From positions 1-64,000 of the forward strand of contig NZ_WHJH01000004.1 in NCBI RefSeq assembly GCF_011682145.1: DNA of 64,000 nt. The letters are read 5' to 3'. Both the position numbers and the translations under genes were made by a program. The stretch comes from Massilia mucilaginosa (GTDB taxonomy: Bacteria; Pseudomonadota; Gammaproteobacteria; Burkholderiales; Burkholderiaceae_D). The notes under the pieces were generated by a model. That model was given only the letters and a program-made list of their open reading frames with translations. It was not told the origin of the DNA and ran no database searches. Of this stretch, positions 1 through 7,986 are shown in pieces. Every line of letters begins with the position of its first letter. Position 1 is the first letter of the stretch.

Positions 1-162
1 TCGCTACCGCCAAGCTCAACGGCCTTGATCCGGCGCGCTGGCTGGCCATCGTGCTGGAACGTCTCCCGACGTGCCCCAACAGCCAGATTGATTCGCTGCT
101 GCCATTCCCCGACTTTACTTAGCGCTAAACAGGCTGTACAGGTGGGGCCGCTGGCCGCTTAC
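1..162 (+). mobile_element. Right end of an IS66-family insertion sequence (partial)
   Basis: The window opens inside the 3' end of an IS66-type transposase. The stop codon is followed by about 40 bp ending in GGCCGCTTAC at 162, which resembles the conserved IS66 terminal inverted repeat (ends reading GTAAGCG outward in). The left end lies outside the window, so target duplication cannot be checked. The boundary at 162 is an inference from the terminal motif. Confidence 0.65.
3..122 (+). CDS. IS66-family transposase, C-terminal fragment (5' end outside window)
   Basis: Thirty-nine codons are visible before the TAG stop. They read ATAKLNGLDPARW, then a short helix ending VLERLPTCPNSQIDSLLPF. 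The TAKLNGLDP...LxxVLxRL...hpxxxIDxLLPw pattern is the hallmark of the C-terminal element of IS66 TnpC transposases, which act with TnpA and TnpB to move the element. Only the tail is present, so it cannot be told whether the full copy is intact. The identification rests on remembered family sequence, but the motif is distinctive. Confidence 0.75.
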   Translation, partial: ATAKLNGLDPARWLAIVLERLPTCPNSQIDSLLPFPDFT

Positions 163-262
163 CCGCCAACCCCGCTTCATGGCGATCCTTCCTACCGAAT
201 TGTTTTTGCCTTGGGCAAAACTTTTCAAAATATTTTTCGGTGCATTGGGCAAAAAATCGTGT

Positions 263-280
263 TTTTCAAGGCCTTGAAAA
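263..280. promoter_or_regulatory. Perfect 18-bp palindrome upstream of the hsp20 gene
   Basis: TTTTCAAGGCCTTGAAAA is a perfect dyad about 88 bp before the Hsp20 start. Its right half contains CTTGAAA, the sigma-32 -35 consensus, with a weak CCTTTAGA at -10 spacing 13 nt later. It could be an operator, or a heat-shock promoter element embedded in a palindrome. The function is inferred. Confidence 0.35.
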
Positions 281-367
281 CCCCTGGTAGCGCCTTTAGA
301 TTGGATTCAACGGATGCTCCACGGAGGTCCGTCAACTTATCGCTTAACTTCTAAAAGGATACTTATC

Positions 368-823
368 ATGCGTACATTCGACCTTGCTCCTCTCTATCGT
401 TCCGCTATCGGCTTCGACCGCCTGGCCAACCTGCTGGAATCGCAGCGCGCCGATGCGCAGCCCAGCTATCCACCGTACAACATCGAACTGGTCAGCGAAG
501 ACAAGTACCGCATTGTGATGGCACTGGCCGGCTTCGACCGCTCGGAAGTCGAGATCATCACCGAGCGCGACAGTCTGCACATCACCGGCCGCAAGCAGAA
601 AGAGGACACCCAGCGCACCTACCTGCACCGTGGCATCGCGGCGCGTGATTTCGAGCAGCGCTTCCAGTTGGCGAACCATGTCAAGGTCACCACGGCCTCG
701 TTCGACAACGGCATGCTGACCATCGAACTGGTGCGTGAAGTGCCCGAGGCGCTCAAGCCGCGCCGCATCGTCATCGACGGTGGCGAGAACGTGCAGGCGC
801 TCGAGCAGCGCCAGGCCGCCTGA
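368..823 (+). CDS. Hsp20/alpha-crystallin family small heat-shock protein
   Basis: This 151-residue protein belongs to the IbpA-like small heat-shock family: ATP-independent cytoplasmic chaperones that hold unfolding clients for DnaK/ClpB. An N-terminal arm (about 1-35) precedes an alpha-crystallin domain (about 36-125) with the typical block YRIVMALAGFDRSEVEI, and the tail carries an I-x-I-like RRIVID. The start is ATG 368 because an AAAGGA ribosome site lies 9 nt upstream; an upstream in-frame start at 314 has no such site. It stands alone between the IS66 end and the protease operon, with an A+T-rich leader holding an 18-bp palindrome. Confidence 0.9.
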   Translation: MRTFDLAPLYRSAIGFDRLANLLESQRADAQPSYPPYNIELVSEDKYRIVMALAGFDRSEVEIITERDSLHITGRKQKEDTQRTYLHRGIAARDFEQRFQLANHVKVTTASFDNGMLTIELVREVPEALKPRRIVIDGGENVQALEQRQAA

Positions 824-869
824 TCGGGGCCAGCCGGCTCGCGCTGTATAGCCAGCTGAGCTAAACACC

Positions 870-895
870 GGGGCGCCCGCAGCAAGGGGCGCCCC
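870..895 (+). terminator. Hairpin downstream of hsp20
   Basis: GGGGCGCCC (870-878) pairs with GGGCGCCCC (887-895) across an 8-nt loop. The U-tract is poor (GTTCC), so this is a terminator-like hairpin rather than a textbook intrinsic terminator. Confidence 0.45.
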
Positions 896-937
896 GTTCC
901 ACGTGCTGGCCGGCTTGTCGTTACCGGCGGCAAGAGC

Positions 938-954
938 ATTAAGACAACCCTAAG
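938..954 (+). promoter_or_regulatory. QseB/PmrA-type direct-repeat box upstream of the protease operon
   Basis: ATTAAG-acaac-CCTAAG is two half-sites with 5-nt spacing. The known PmrA/QseB consensus is (C/T)TTAAG-N5-CTTAAG, so each half matches 5 of 6. It lies 147 bp before the protease start, and the operon's response regulator is QseB-like, which suggests autoregulation. The family consensus is established; binding here is an inference. Confidence 0.5.
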
Positions 955-1100
955 TCTGATACCGCATCATTGCATCATTGGCCAGGCAGCAAGTGGTCAC
1001 GAAGCTGCAAGACAAAAGAAGCAAAACCAGGCAAAGCAACACAGTAAACAACAACAAGCGTTCATTACTGAACATATCCTTTCAAACCAGGAGTACGTCC

Positions 1101-2678
1101 ATGCATAACGAAGGTGCCATCACTGTCATCACCGCCAAGCGTCTCACGCTAGCCCTTGCCGCCGCGGGCGCCATTGGCGGAGCGGTTGGTGCGATTGCGG
1201 TCAACCATAACAACGCAGTCGCCTCCGCTCCTGTCGCGCTCGCCGCGCAGGCACCCTCCGCCGTGCCGCCGGCCGCGCCATCGGCCGTGCCATCGGCCGC
1301 CCCCGTCAATCCAGGCGCCCCCGCGCCGCTGGCGGCCGGCGTGGTGCTGCCCGACTTCACCCAGATCGTCTCGCGCAACGGCCCGGCCGTGGTTAACATC
1401 CGCGTCATGGGCAGCACCAAGACCGCCATGGGCCAGCAGCGCGGCCGCGGCATGCCTCCGCAGTTCAACGAGGACGACCCGTTTTTCGAATTTTTCCGTC
1501 GCTTCCAGGGGCCGCAGATGCCCCGTGGACAACAACGCGACACGCCCGTTTTTGGCGCCGGTTCCGGGTTCATTATCAGCCCGGACGGTGTCATCCTGAC
1601 CAATGCGCACGTGGTGCGCGACGCCAAGGAAGTCACGGTCAAGTTGAACGACCGGCGCGAATTCCGCGCCAAGGTGCTCGGCTCCGACCCCAAGACCGAT
1701 GTGGCGGTGCTCAAGATTGACGCCAAGAACCTGCCGGTAGTGCCAATCGGCAAATCGAACGATCTCAAGGTGGGCGAATGGGTGCTGGCGATCGGCTCGC
1801 CGTTCGGCCTGGAAAGCACGGTCACGGCCGGCGTGGTCAGCGCCAAGGGGCGCTCGCTGCCCGACGACAGCCAGGTGCCGTTCATCCAGACCGACGTCGC
1901 GGTCAATCCCGGCAATTCGGGCGGCCCGCTGTTCAATACCAAGGGCGAAGTGATCGGCATCAATTCGCAGATCTACAGCCAGACCGGCGGCTACATGGGC
2001 TTGTCGTTCGCCATTCCGATCGATGTGGCGTACCGCATCAAGGACCAGATCGTTACCACCGGCAAGGTGCAGCATGCCAAGCTCGGCGTGACGATCCAGG
2101 AAGTGAACCAGGGTTTCGCCGATTCCTTCAAGCTCGACTCGCCCGAAGGCGCGCTGGTGTCGAACGTGGAAAAAGGCGGCGCGGCCGACAAGGCCGGCCT
2201 CAAGTCGGGCGACATCATCCGCAAGCTGAACGGCCAGCCGATCATTGCCTCGGGCGACTTGCCGGCCATGCTCAGCGTGGCCCGGCCGGGCGACAAGGTC
2301 AGCCTCGACGTCTGGCGTGACGGCAAGATCGTGCGCATCGATGCACGCCTGGCCAACGCCAGCGACAAGGTGGCGCAGGACGAGCGCGAACCGGCCGCCG
2401 GCGCCGACCAGAGCGCGAAGCTGGGCCTGGCCCTGCGTCCGCTCGACCCCAACGAGAAGCGCCAGTCCGGCATTAGCGCGGGCCTGGTGATCGAAGACGC
2501 GGCCGGCGCCGCCTCCTCGGCCGGGGTCCAGCCGGGCGATGTTTTACTGTCTGTCAATGGCCGTCCAGTCAATTCGGTCGACCAGGTGCGCGATCTGGTG
2601 GGCAAGGCCAGCAAGTCGGTGGCCTTGCTGATTCAGCGCGGTAATGACAGAATCTTCATTCCGGTGCGGATCGGGTAA
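1101..2678 (+). CDS. Do/DegP-like periplasmic serine endoprotease
   Basis: This 525-residue HtrA/Deg family protease degrades or holds misfolded envelope proteins. An N-terminal hydrophobic segment (about 15-35) serves as signal or anchor, followed by an Ala/Pro-rich linker. The trypsin-like domain carries the triad His170 (TNAHVV), Asp200 (KTDVAVLKI) and Ser273 (GNSGGPLF). Two PDZ domains follow, roughly 330-420 and 440-520. The start is ATG 1101, set by AGGAG seven nt upstream; an in-frame ATG at 978 lacks a site. It is followed after 42 nt by a two-component pair, a common betaproteobacterial arrangement suggesting that the pair senses envelope stress. Confidence 0.93.
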   Translation: MHNEGAITVITAKRLTLALAAAGAIGGAVGAIAVNHNNAVASAPVALAAQAPSAVPPAAPSAVPSAAPVNPGAPAPLAAGVVLPDFTQIVSRNGPAVVNIRVMGSTKTAMGQQRGRGMPPQFNEDDPFFEFFRRFQGPQMPRGQQRDTPVFGAGSGFIISPDGVILTNAHVVRDAKEVTVKLNDRREFRAKVLGSDPKTDVAVLKIDAKNLPVVPIGKSNDLKVGEWVLAIGSPFGLESTVTAGVVSAKGRSLPDDSQVPFIQTDVAVNPGNSGGPLFNTKGEVIGINSQIYSQTGGYMGLSFAIPIDVAYRIKDQIVTTGKVQHAKLGVTIQEVNQGFADSFKLDSPEGALVSNVEKGGAADKAGLKSGDIIRKLNGQPIIASGDLPAMLSVARPGDKVSLDVWRDGKIVRIDARLANASDKVAQDEREPAAGADQSAKLGLALRPLDPNEKRQSGISAGLVIEDAAGAASSAGVQPGDVLLSVNGRPVNSVDQVRDLVGKASKSVALLIQRGNDRIFIPVRIG

Positions 2679-2720
2679 TCGTGCCCCTTCCGCCCGCAGG
2701 ATACGAGAAAGAAGGATGTG

Positions 2721-3383
2721 ATGCGGTTGCTGCTGGTGGAAGACGATACGATGATTGGCGAAGTGGTGCTCGACCTGCTCAGGGCCGAGCACTACGCGGT
2801 CGACTGGGTCAAGGATGGCGAAATGGCCGACACGGCCCTGCGCCAGTCGCAAAGCTACGACCTGGTCCTGCTCGACCTGGGCTTGCCGCGCAAGGATGGC
2901 CTGGAAGTGCTGCGCGCCATGCGCACGCGCAAGGACCGCACCCCGGTGCTGGTGGCGACCGCGCGCGACGCGGTCGAGCAGCGCATCGCCGGCCTCGACG
3001 CCGGGGCCGACGACTATGTCCTCAAACCCTACGACCTCGACGAGCTGCTGGCGCGCATCCGCGCCTTGCTGCGGCGCGCCGCCGGACGCGGCGAACCGGT
3101 CTTCGAATACAAGGCCATCAGCATCAACCCGGCCACCCGCGAAGTGCAGGTCAACGGCGTGCCGGTCACCTTGTCGGCGCGCGAGTGGGCGGTTCTGGAA
3201 GCCTTGATTGCGCGTCCCGGCGTGGTGCTCTCGCGTGCCCAGCTGGAAGAAAAGCTGTACAGCTGGCGCGATGAAGTGAGCAGCAACGCGGTGGAAGTGT
3301 ATATCCACGGCTTGCGCAAGAAGCTCGGCAGCGATCTGATCCAGAACGTGCGCGGGGTCGGCTACATGGTGCCAAAACTATGA
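2721..3383 (+). CDS. OmpR/PhoB-family response regulator, QseB-like
   Basis: A 220-residue two-component regulator. The receiver domain (1-115) has acidic ED at 7-8, phospho-acceptor Asp52 (LVLLDLGLP) and Lys in LKPYD. The winged-helix DNA-binding domain (about 125-218) includes EEKLYSWRDEVSSNAVEVYI and RGVGY, closely resembling E. coli QseB. A GTG sits one codon earlier at 2718; ATG 2721 is preferred, with AAGGA four nt upstream. The stop overlaps the kinase start by 4 nt (ATGA), implying translational coupling. Likely targets include its own operon through the box at 938-954. Confidence 0.92.
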   Translation: MRLLLVEDDTMIGEVVLDLLRAEHYAVDWVKDGEMADTALRQSQSYDLVLLDLGLPRKDGLEVLRAMRTRKDRTPVLVATARDAVEQRIAGLDAGADDYVLKPYDLDELLARIRALLRRAAGRGEPVFEYKAISINPATREVQVNGVPVTLSAREWAVLEALIARPGVVLSRAQLEEKLYSWRDEVSSNAVEVYIHGLRKKLGSDLIQNVRGVGYMVPKL

Positions 3384-4702
3384 ACCTGGCGCACTCGCTG
3401 CGCGGCCGTCTGTTGTGGTTTTTGCTCGCGGCCATCAGTATCGCCGCCGTGGCGCAAGCGTCGATCGCCTATCGCACGGCGCTGTCCGACGCCGACCAGA
3501 TTTTCGATTACCACATGCAGCAGATGGCGCTGTCGCTGCGTTCCAGCGCGCCCTTGTCCAACAACACCGAGACGGCCGCGAACGTCGAGGCGGACGCCGA
3601 AAACAACGAGCTGATGGTGCAGGTCTGGACCCCGGACGGGGTGCGCGTATTCCGCACCGTCTCGCGCACCAACTTGCCGCAGCACGCGGTGCTGGGCTTT
3701 TCCAACGTTAAGGCCAACAACACCACCTACCGCGTGTTCTCGGTGCAAAGCAGCACCCAGACCCTGCAGATCGCCCAGGACATGGCGGTGCGGCGCAATA
3801 TGGCCGGCAACCTGGCCCTGCGCACGGTCGGCCCGATCGCGGTGATGATGCCGATCTTGATGCTGGTCGTCTGGTGGGTCGTGAGCGGCTCGCTGCAACC
3901 GGTCTCGCGCGTGCGCACCCAGGTGGCGGCGCGCCAGGCGGACGACCTGTCGCCGGTGTCGGAAGCGGACTTGCCGGATGAAGTGCTGCCGCTGGTGCAG
4001 GAATTGAACCTCCTGTTCGGACGGGTGAAAACCGCCTTCGACGCCCAGCAGCATTTCGTGGCCGACGCCGCGCACGAACTGCGCACGCCGCTGCAGGCGC
4101 TCAAACTCCAGGTGCTGAGCCTGGAGCGGGCCGACAGCCCGGAAGCGCGCGGGGTGGCGGTGGGACGGCTGACGGCCGGCATCGAGCGCGCCACCCGGCT
4201 GGTCGAGCAATTGCTGGTGCTGGCGCGCCAGGAAGCGAGCGCGGCCAGTGGAGTGAAGACCCAGCCGGTCGAGCTGGCCGACCTCGCCAAGCGCGCCCTG
4301 GCCGACCTGGCGGGCGCGGCGCAGACGCGCGGCATCGACCTTGGGCTGGCGCGTGCCGACCCGGTGCGGGTGGCGGGCCAGCCCGACGCGCTGATGATCA
4401 TGCTGCGCAACCTGATCGATAACGCGCTGAAATACACGCCAGCCGGCGGCACGGTCGACATCAGCGTGACGGGGGAGGGCAAGGGTGCGGCCCTGGTGGT
4501 GGAAGACAGCGGCCCGGGCATTCCGGCCGACGAAAGGGAGCGGGTATTCAACCGCTTCTACCGCATCGCTGGCAGCGAGGCCAGCGGCAGCGGTTTGGGG
4601 CTGGCCATCATCAAAGCGATCGCCGAGCGCCACGGCGCCAGGTTAGGCCTGGGCGAATCGGCCAGACTGGGCGGCCTGAGCGTCCGCATCGACTTCCCCT
4701 AG
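3380..4702 (+). CDS. Sensor histidine kinase, QseC-like
   Basis: A 440-residue inner-membrane kinase that phosphorylates the preceding regulator. It has a TM1 at about 9-28, a periplasmic sensor region to about 150, TM2 at about 151-172 (PIAVMMPILMLVVWWVV) and a HAMP-like linker. His232 lies in VADAAHELRTPLQ. ATPase boxes follow: N (RNLIDNALKYTP), G1 (VVEDSGPGIP) and G2 (GSGLGLAII). The length and N-terminus (SLRGRLLWFLL) match QseC/TctE-type kinases. The signal is unknown; linkage to a DegP-type protease points to envelope damage or metals. Confidence 0.92.
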   Translation: MNLAHSLRGRLLWFLLAAISIAAVAQASIAYRTALSDADQIFDYHMQQMALSLRSSAPLSNNTETAANVEADAENNELMVQVWTPDGVRVFRTVSRTNLPQHAVLGFSNVKANNTTYRVFSVQSSTQTLQIAQDMAVRRNMAGNLALRTVGPIAVMMPILMLVVWWVVSGSLQPVSRVRTQVAARQADDLSPVSEADLPDEVLPLVQELNLLFGRVKTAFDAQQHFVADAAHELRTPLQALKLQVLSLERADSPEARGVAVGRLTAGIERATRLVEQLLVLARQEASAASGVKTQPVELADLAKRALADLAGAAQTRGIDLGLARADPVRVAGQPDALMIMLRNLIDNALKYTPAGGTVDISVTGEGKGAALVVEDSGPGIPADERERVFNRFYRIAGSEASGSGLGLAIIKAIAERHGARLGLGESARLGGLSVRIDFP

Positions 4703-4779
4703 GGGTCAGACCCCGGTTTTTCAGTTGGGGGTCTGACCCCGGTGTTCCCGAAGTCGATAGCGGAGAGGGGGCTGACCCC
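4702..4779. repeat. GGGGTC(A/T)GACCCC intergenic repeat cluster (three cores)
   Basis: Three copies of a short palindromic core occur: GGGGTCAGACCCC at 4702-4714, GGGGTCTGACCCC at 4728-4740 and GGGGGCTGACCCC at 4767-4779. They sit directly after the kinase stop, between convergent genes. Related cores recur at 12078 and 17350-17625. They could form hairpins that act as bidirectional terminators, or be REP-like elements. Confidence 0.7.
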
Positions 4780-4809
4780 GGTGTTGCCTGTAATCAACGG
4801 TGCATACGC

Positions 4810-5385
4810 CTACTTCTTAATAATCGCCTGCAACAACGCAAACGCCTCATGCCGAATCGTCGCATCGGCAGCGGCCAACTCCTTGCGCGCCTGCACCAGC
4901 GCAGGCTTCTTGAGCATCTTCTTTTCCGCCGCGTTCGGCACCGGCGGTTCCGGCGGGAACATGCTGGCCCGGCTGTTATACGTCTGCTGCAACAAACGCT
5001 TGCCATAATCCGACGCATAAAACGCCGTCAGTTCATTGGCCGCCTCGGTCCCGATCACGCGCGCCACCGGCAGCGCCAGGCGTTTGTAAATTTCCTGCGG
5101 CGTCACCTTGTCGAGCTTGGCGAACACGCTGGCGCGCTGCTCTTCATTCACATACCGGCTCGCACCGGCCACCGAGCGCATCATTTTTTCCGACTGCATG
5201 GCTTCCAGCATGGCTTGCACCGCCTGCACCCGGGCGGCATCGGGCGTTGCCACCGGCACCGACGCACCCGGGGTGGCGGTAGGCACGGCGGTAGGCACGG
5301 CGGCAGGTACGGCGGCCGGCACAGCGTGGGAAAGCGGCGCGCAGGCCAGCAATGCGGCCAGGGTCAGCGCGTAAGATCGTTTCAT
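4810..5385 (-). CDS. DUF2059 domain-containing exported protein
   Basis: A 191-residue protein with a clear Sec signal peptide (MKRSYALTLAALLACAPLSHA). A low-complexity Ala/Pro/Val stretch (AVPAAVPTAVPT) encoded by tandem GGCACGGCGG-like repeats follows. The C-terminal half reads YKRLALPVARVIGTEAANELTAFYASDYGKRLL, typical of DUF2059, a helical domain of unknown function in proteobacterial periplasmic proteins. The start at 5385 has AAGGA upstream; an upstream in-frame start at 5439 lacks a signal-peptide context. It lies downstream of, and in the same direction as, the TonB receptor gene, 122 nt away. Confidence 0.8.
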   Translation of the reverse strand: MKRSYALTLAALLACAPLSHAVPAAVPAAVPTAVPTATPGASVPVATPDAARVQAVQAMLEAMQSEKMMRSVAGASRYVNEEQRASVFAKLDKVTPQEIYKRLALPVARVIGTEAANELTAFYASDYGKRLLQQTYNSRASMFPPEPPVPNAAEKKMLKKPALVQARKELAAADATIRHEAFALLQAIIKK

Positions 5386-5507
5386 TTCTTCATCCTTTTC
5401 AACAGTCACAGGGCTGCCCGTCAACGGGCCAGCCGACACAATAATGCAAAAGGGCAGACCAGGTTGACGCGACCCGGCCTGCCCTTCACCTTTAGCGACC
5501 GCTGCGC

Positions 5508-7892
5508 TTAAAACTTATGCCACAGACGGGCGAAATACGACGCGCCGTTCATGCCGAACTGCACCGACTCATACTTGAAGCCGTTGTCGGTCTGGTCCGG
5601 ATCCTGCTCGGTCGGCTTGACATTGAAAATATTCGCGCCGCCCACGGTCAGCTTGGTCTTGTCGCTGAAATTATACGTAAAACTCAGGTCGGCCGAGGTC
5701 TTGGCCTTGTACACCTGGTTCGGGGTCGGAGGACCGGACCAGGTGCCGAGGGTTTGCTTGCCGAAGTGGATCACCTTGAAGTCGGTGCCAATCTTGCCCA
5801 GCGAGTACTCGAAGCCCAAAGTCGCCTTGCGCCGCGGTCCGCCCTGTTCCAGGAACAGGCGCTCGCGTTCGGACAGCAGCACGTCTTCGTAGCCCTTGAA
5901 GGCGGCCGGCGCATTCACCCCGGTCACTTCGGTCTTGCTGATGTTCATGGCCAGGAAGGTATTGAGCTTGCCGCCGGCCAGTTCGCTGCGGTTCGACACT
6001 GTCAGGTCCAGGCCTTGCGTCTTGGTATCGATCGAATTGACGAAGAACTGGGCCGCGCCCACGCCCAGGGTGCTCAGCAGCGGCACGATCGGCGCGTAGT
6101 TGTCGGCGTCGAAACGGCCCGAGAACACGATGCGGTCGTCGATCGCGATGCGGTACAGGTCGGCCGTGATCGAGGTGGTCGGGGTCGGCGTCCAGGTGCC
6201 GCCCAGAGTGAAGCTGACCGACTCTTCTTCTTTCAGCTTGGGAATGCCGATCGCATTGGCCACATTGCCGCCGTTCGGCGCGAACACCGAATCGACCGGA
6301 TTGCCGTTGACGAACTCGGTAAACGTCGACGAGAAGAACGCTTGCTGCAGCGACGGCGCGCGGAAGCCCGTGCTGGCCGAACCGCGCAGCAGGATCGCAT
6401 CGCTGATCTTGTAGGCGGCGGCCAGTTTGCCGGTCACGCTGTTGCCGAAGTCGCTGAATTTCTCGTAACGCACGGCCGACAGCACTTTCAGGCGCTCGGT
6501 GATGTCGGTCTCGACATCGATGTAGGCCGCCACGCTATGGCGGCTGCGGTCGGTCGCGTCGGACGGGCGGAAGCCCGGAAAACCCTGGCTGCCCGGGTCG
6601 CCGCCGAAGCCGGGACCGTCGACATCGTTGTAGGAACCGGCTTCGCCGGCGAAGATTTCGTAGTTTTCCTTGCGGAACTCGGCGCCGAAAGCCAGGTTCA
6701 GGCCGCTCATGATGTTCGGATAGAAACGGCTGGCATCGGCATTCGTGGTCAGCTGCGTGGCGGCAAAACCGCCGGCGTCGAATTGTGAGGCCGACACGCC
6801 CTTGCCGCCCTTGAGCAGGTCGGCGTTGGCGATCGAGGCATTGAGCGTATTGCTGATGTTGTAAAGCATCTTGTTGTAGCCGTAGGTCTGCGAAAAGTCC
6901 GCATTCCACTCGCCCAGCTTGGCGCGATAGCCGACCGTGCCGTAATGGTCGTCGATATCGGCATTGATGTACGGTGCGAAACCGTTCGGATACATGGCTT
7001 GCGCATTACGCACCGGAATCTGGTCCGGACCGCGGCCGAACGCGGCCGACGAAGCATCGCGCTTCTGGGTGCCGGCCGTGAAATAGAGCTTGCCGTCGAC
7101 CATGGGAATGTCGCCGTTCAGGTACAGGGTCTGGTTCTGCACCTTGCTGTCGCCGATGGTGCGCAGGCTGCCCGCGTCGGCCCGGTTCGAGCGGCCACGG
7201 TCCAGATACTCGGCCGTGATGCCGACCACGCCGCCGGCCACGGCCACGCCGCAGTAGGCCGAGGCCAGGTAGTTCTCGCCGTCGCCGGCCGAATACTGGC
7301 CGGCACCGAGCACGCTCTCGCAGCCGAGCGATTTTTTCAGTTCGATATTGATGACGCCGGCGATCGCATCCGAGCCGTACTGGGCGGCGGCGCCATCGCG
7401 CAGCACCTGGATGTTCTTCACCGCCAGCAGCGGAATCGCATTCATGTCGGTGCCGGTGTTGCCGCGGTTGCGCGCGCCGAAAATGTTCACCAGCGAGGTG
7501 CTGTGACGGCGCTTGCCGTTCATTAACACCAGGGTTTGATCCGAGCCCAGGCCGCGCAGGGCGGCCGAGTCGACCAGGTCGGCGCCGTCGGCCCCGCTCT
7601 GGCGCGTCGAGTTGAACGACGGCGAAATGTAGGTGAGCGTCTGGGCCAGGTCGAACTGGCCGCCCTGCTCGGCCAGGCGGGTCATGGGAATCAGGTCGAC
7701 CGGGACCGCCGTATCGGTGGCGGAGTTGGCCGAGACGCGGCGTGAACCAACCACGCTGACGCTGGGAATGACTTCTTCTTTGGCGGCTGGCTGGCCCGAC
7801 TGGGCGAAACTGGCGGGGGCATACACGGCGAGAGCGGCACTGCCGTACAAAGCGAGCAAGACGGACCTACGTAAAGTGGTGGGGGTGAACAC
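5508..7892 (-). CDS. TonB-dependent outer-membrane receptor
   Basis: This 794-residue receptor has a signal peptide (about 1-30), a plug domain (about 55-175) with VLMNGKRR and IQVLRDGAAAQYGSDAIAGVINI, and a 22-strand-type barrel ending in an aromatic residue (ASYFARLWHKF), as expected for an outer-membrane protein. It imports a bulky ligand using TonB energy; the substrate cannot be told from sequence. The start is GTG at 7892 with GGAG nine nt upstream and no in-frame ATG nearby. An A+T-rich leader bears only weak Fur-box resemblance. Confidence 0.92.
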   Translation of the reverse strand: MFTPTTLRRSVLLALYGSAALAVYAPASFAQSGQPAAKEEVIPSVSVVGSRRVSANSATDTAVPVDLIPMTRLAEQGGQFDLAQTLTYISPSFNSTRQSGADGADLVDSAALRGLGSDQTLVLMNGKRRHSTSLVNIFGARNRGNTGTDMNAIPLLAVKNIQVLRDGAAAQYGSDAIAGVINIELKKSLGCESVLGAGQYSAGDGENYLASAYCGVAVAGGVVGITAEYLDRGRSNRADAGSLRTIGDSKVQNQTLYLNGDIPMVDGKLYFTAGTQKRDASSAAFGRGPDQIPVRNAQAMYPNGFAPYINADIDDHYGTVGYRAKLGEWNADFSQTYGYNKMLYNISNTLNASIANADLLKGGKGVSASQFDAGGFAATQLTTNADASRFYPNIMSGLNLAFGAEFRKENYEIFAGEAGSYNDVDGPGFGGDPGSQGFPGFRPSDATDRSRHSVAAYIDVETDITERLKVLSAVRYEKFSDFGNSVTGKLAAAYKISDAILLRGSASTGFRAPSLQQAFFSSTFTEFVNGNPVDSVFAPNGGNVANAIGIPKLKEEESVSFTLGGTWTPTPTTSITADLYRIAIDDRIVFSGRFDADNYAPIVPLLSTLGVGAAQFFVNSIDTKTQGLDLTVSNRSELAGGKLNTFLAMNISKTEVTGVNAPAAFKGYEDVLLSERERLFLEQGGPRRKATLGFEYSLGKIGTDFKVIHFGKQTLGTWSGPPTPNQVYKAKTSADLSFTYNFSDKTKLTVGGANIFNVKPTEQDPDQTDNGFKYESVQFGMNGASYFARLWHKF

Positions 7893-7986
7893 GCGACGGT
7901 CTCCGGGTTTTTATGAGAAAGGAGATTGATTCTAATGCAATTTCCATGGCCGCCGTCCAGCACGTTGTGGCGCAATGACAACGTTG

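Noticed and set aside
25-354. 109-codon ORF upstream of hsp20
   Set aside because: It overlaps the IS66 transposase tail in another frame and lacks a ribosome site and family likeness.
7922-7940. Possible Fur box ahead of the TonB-dependent receptor
   Set aside because: Only about 10 of 19 positions match the Fur consensus, close to what an A+T-rich leader gives by chance.
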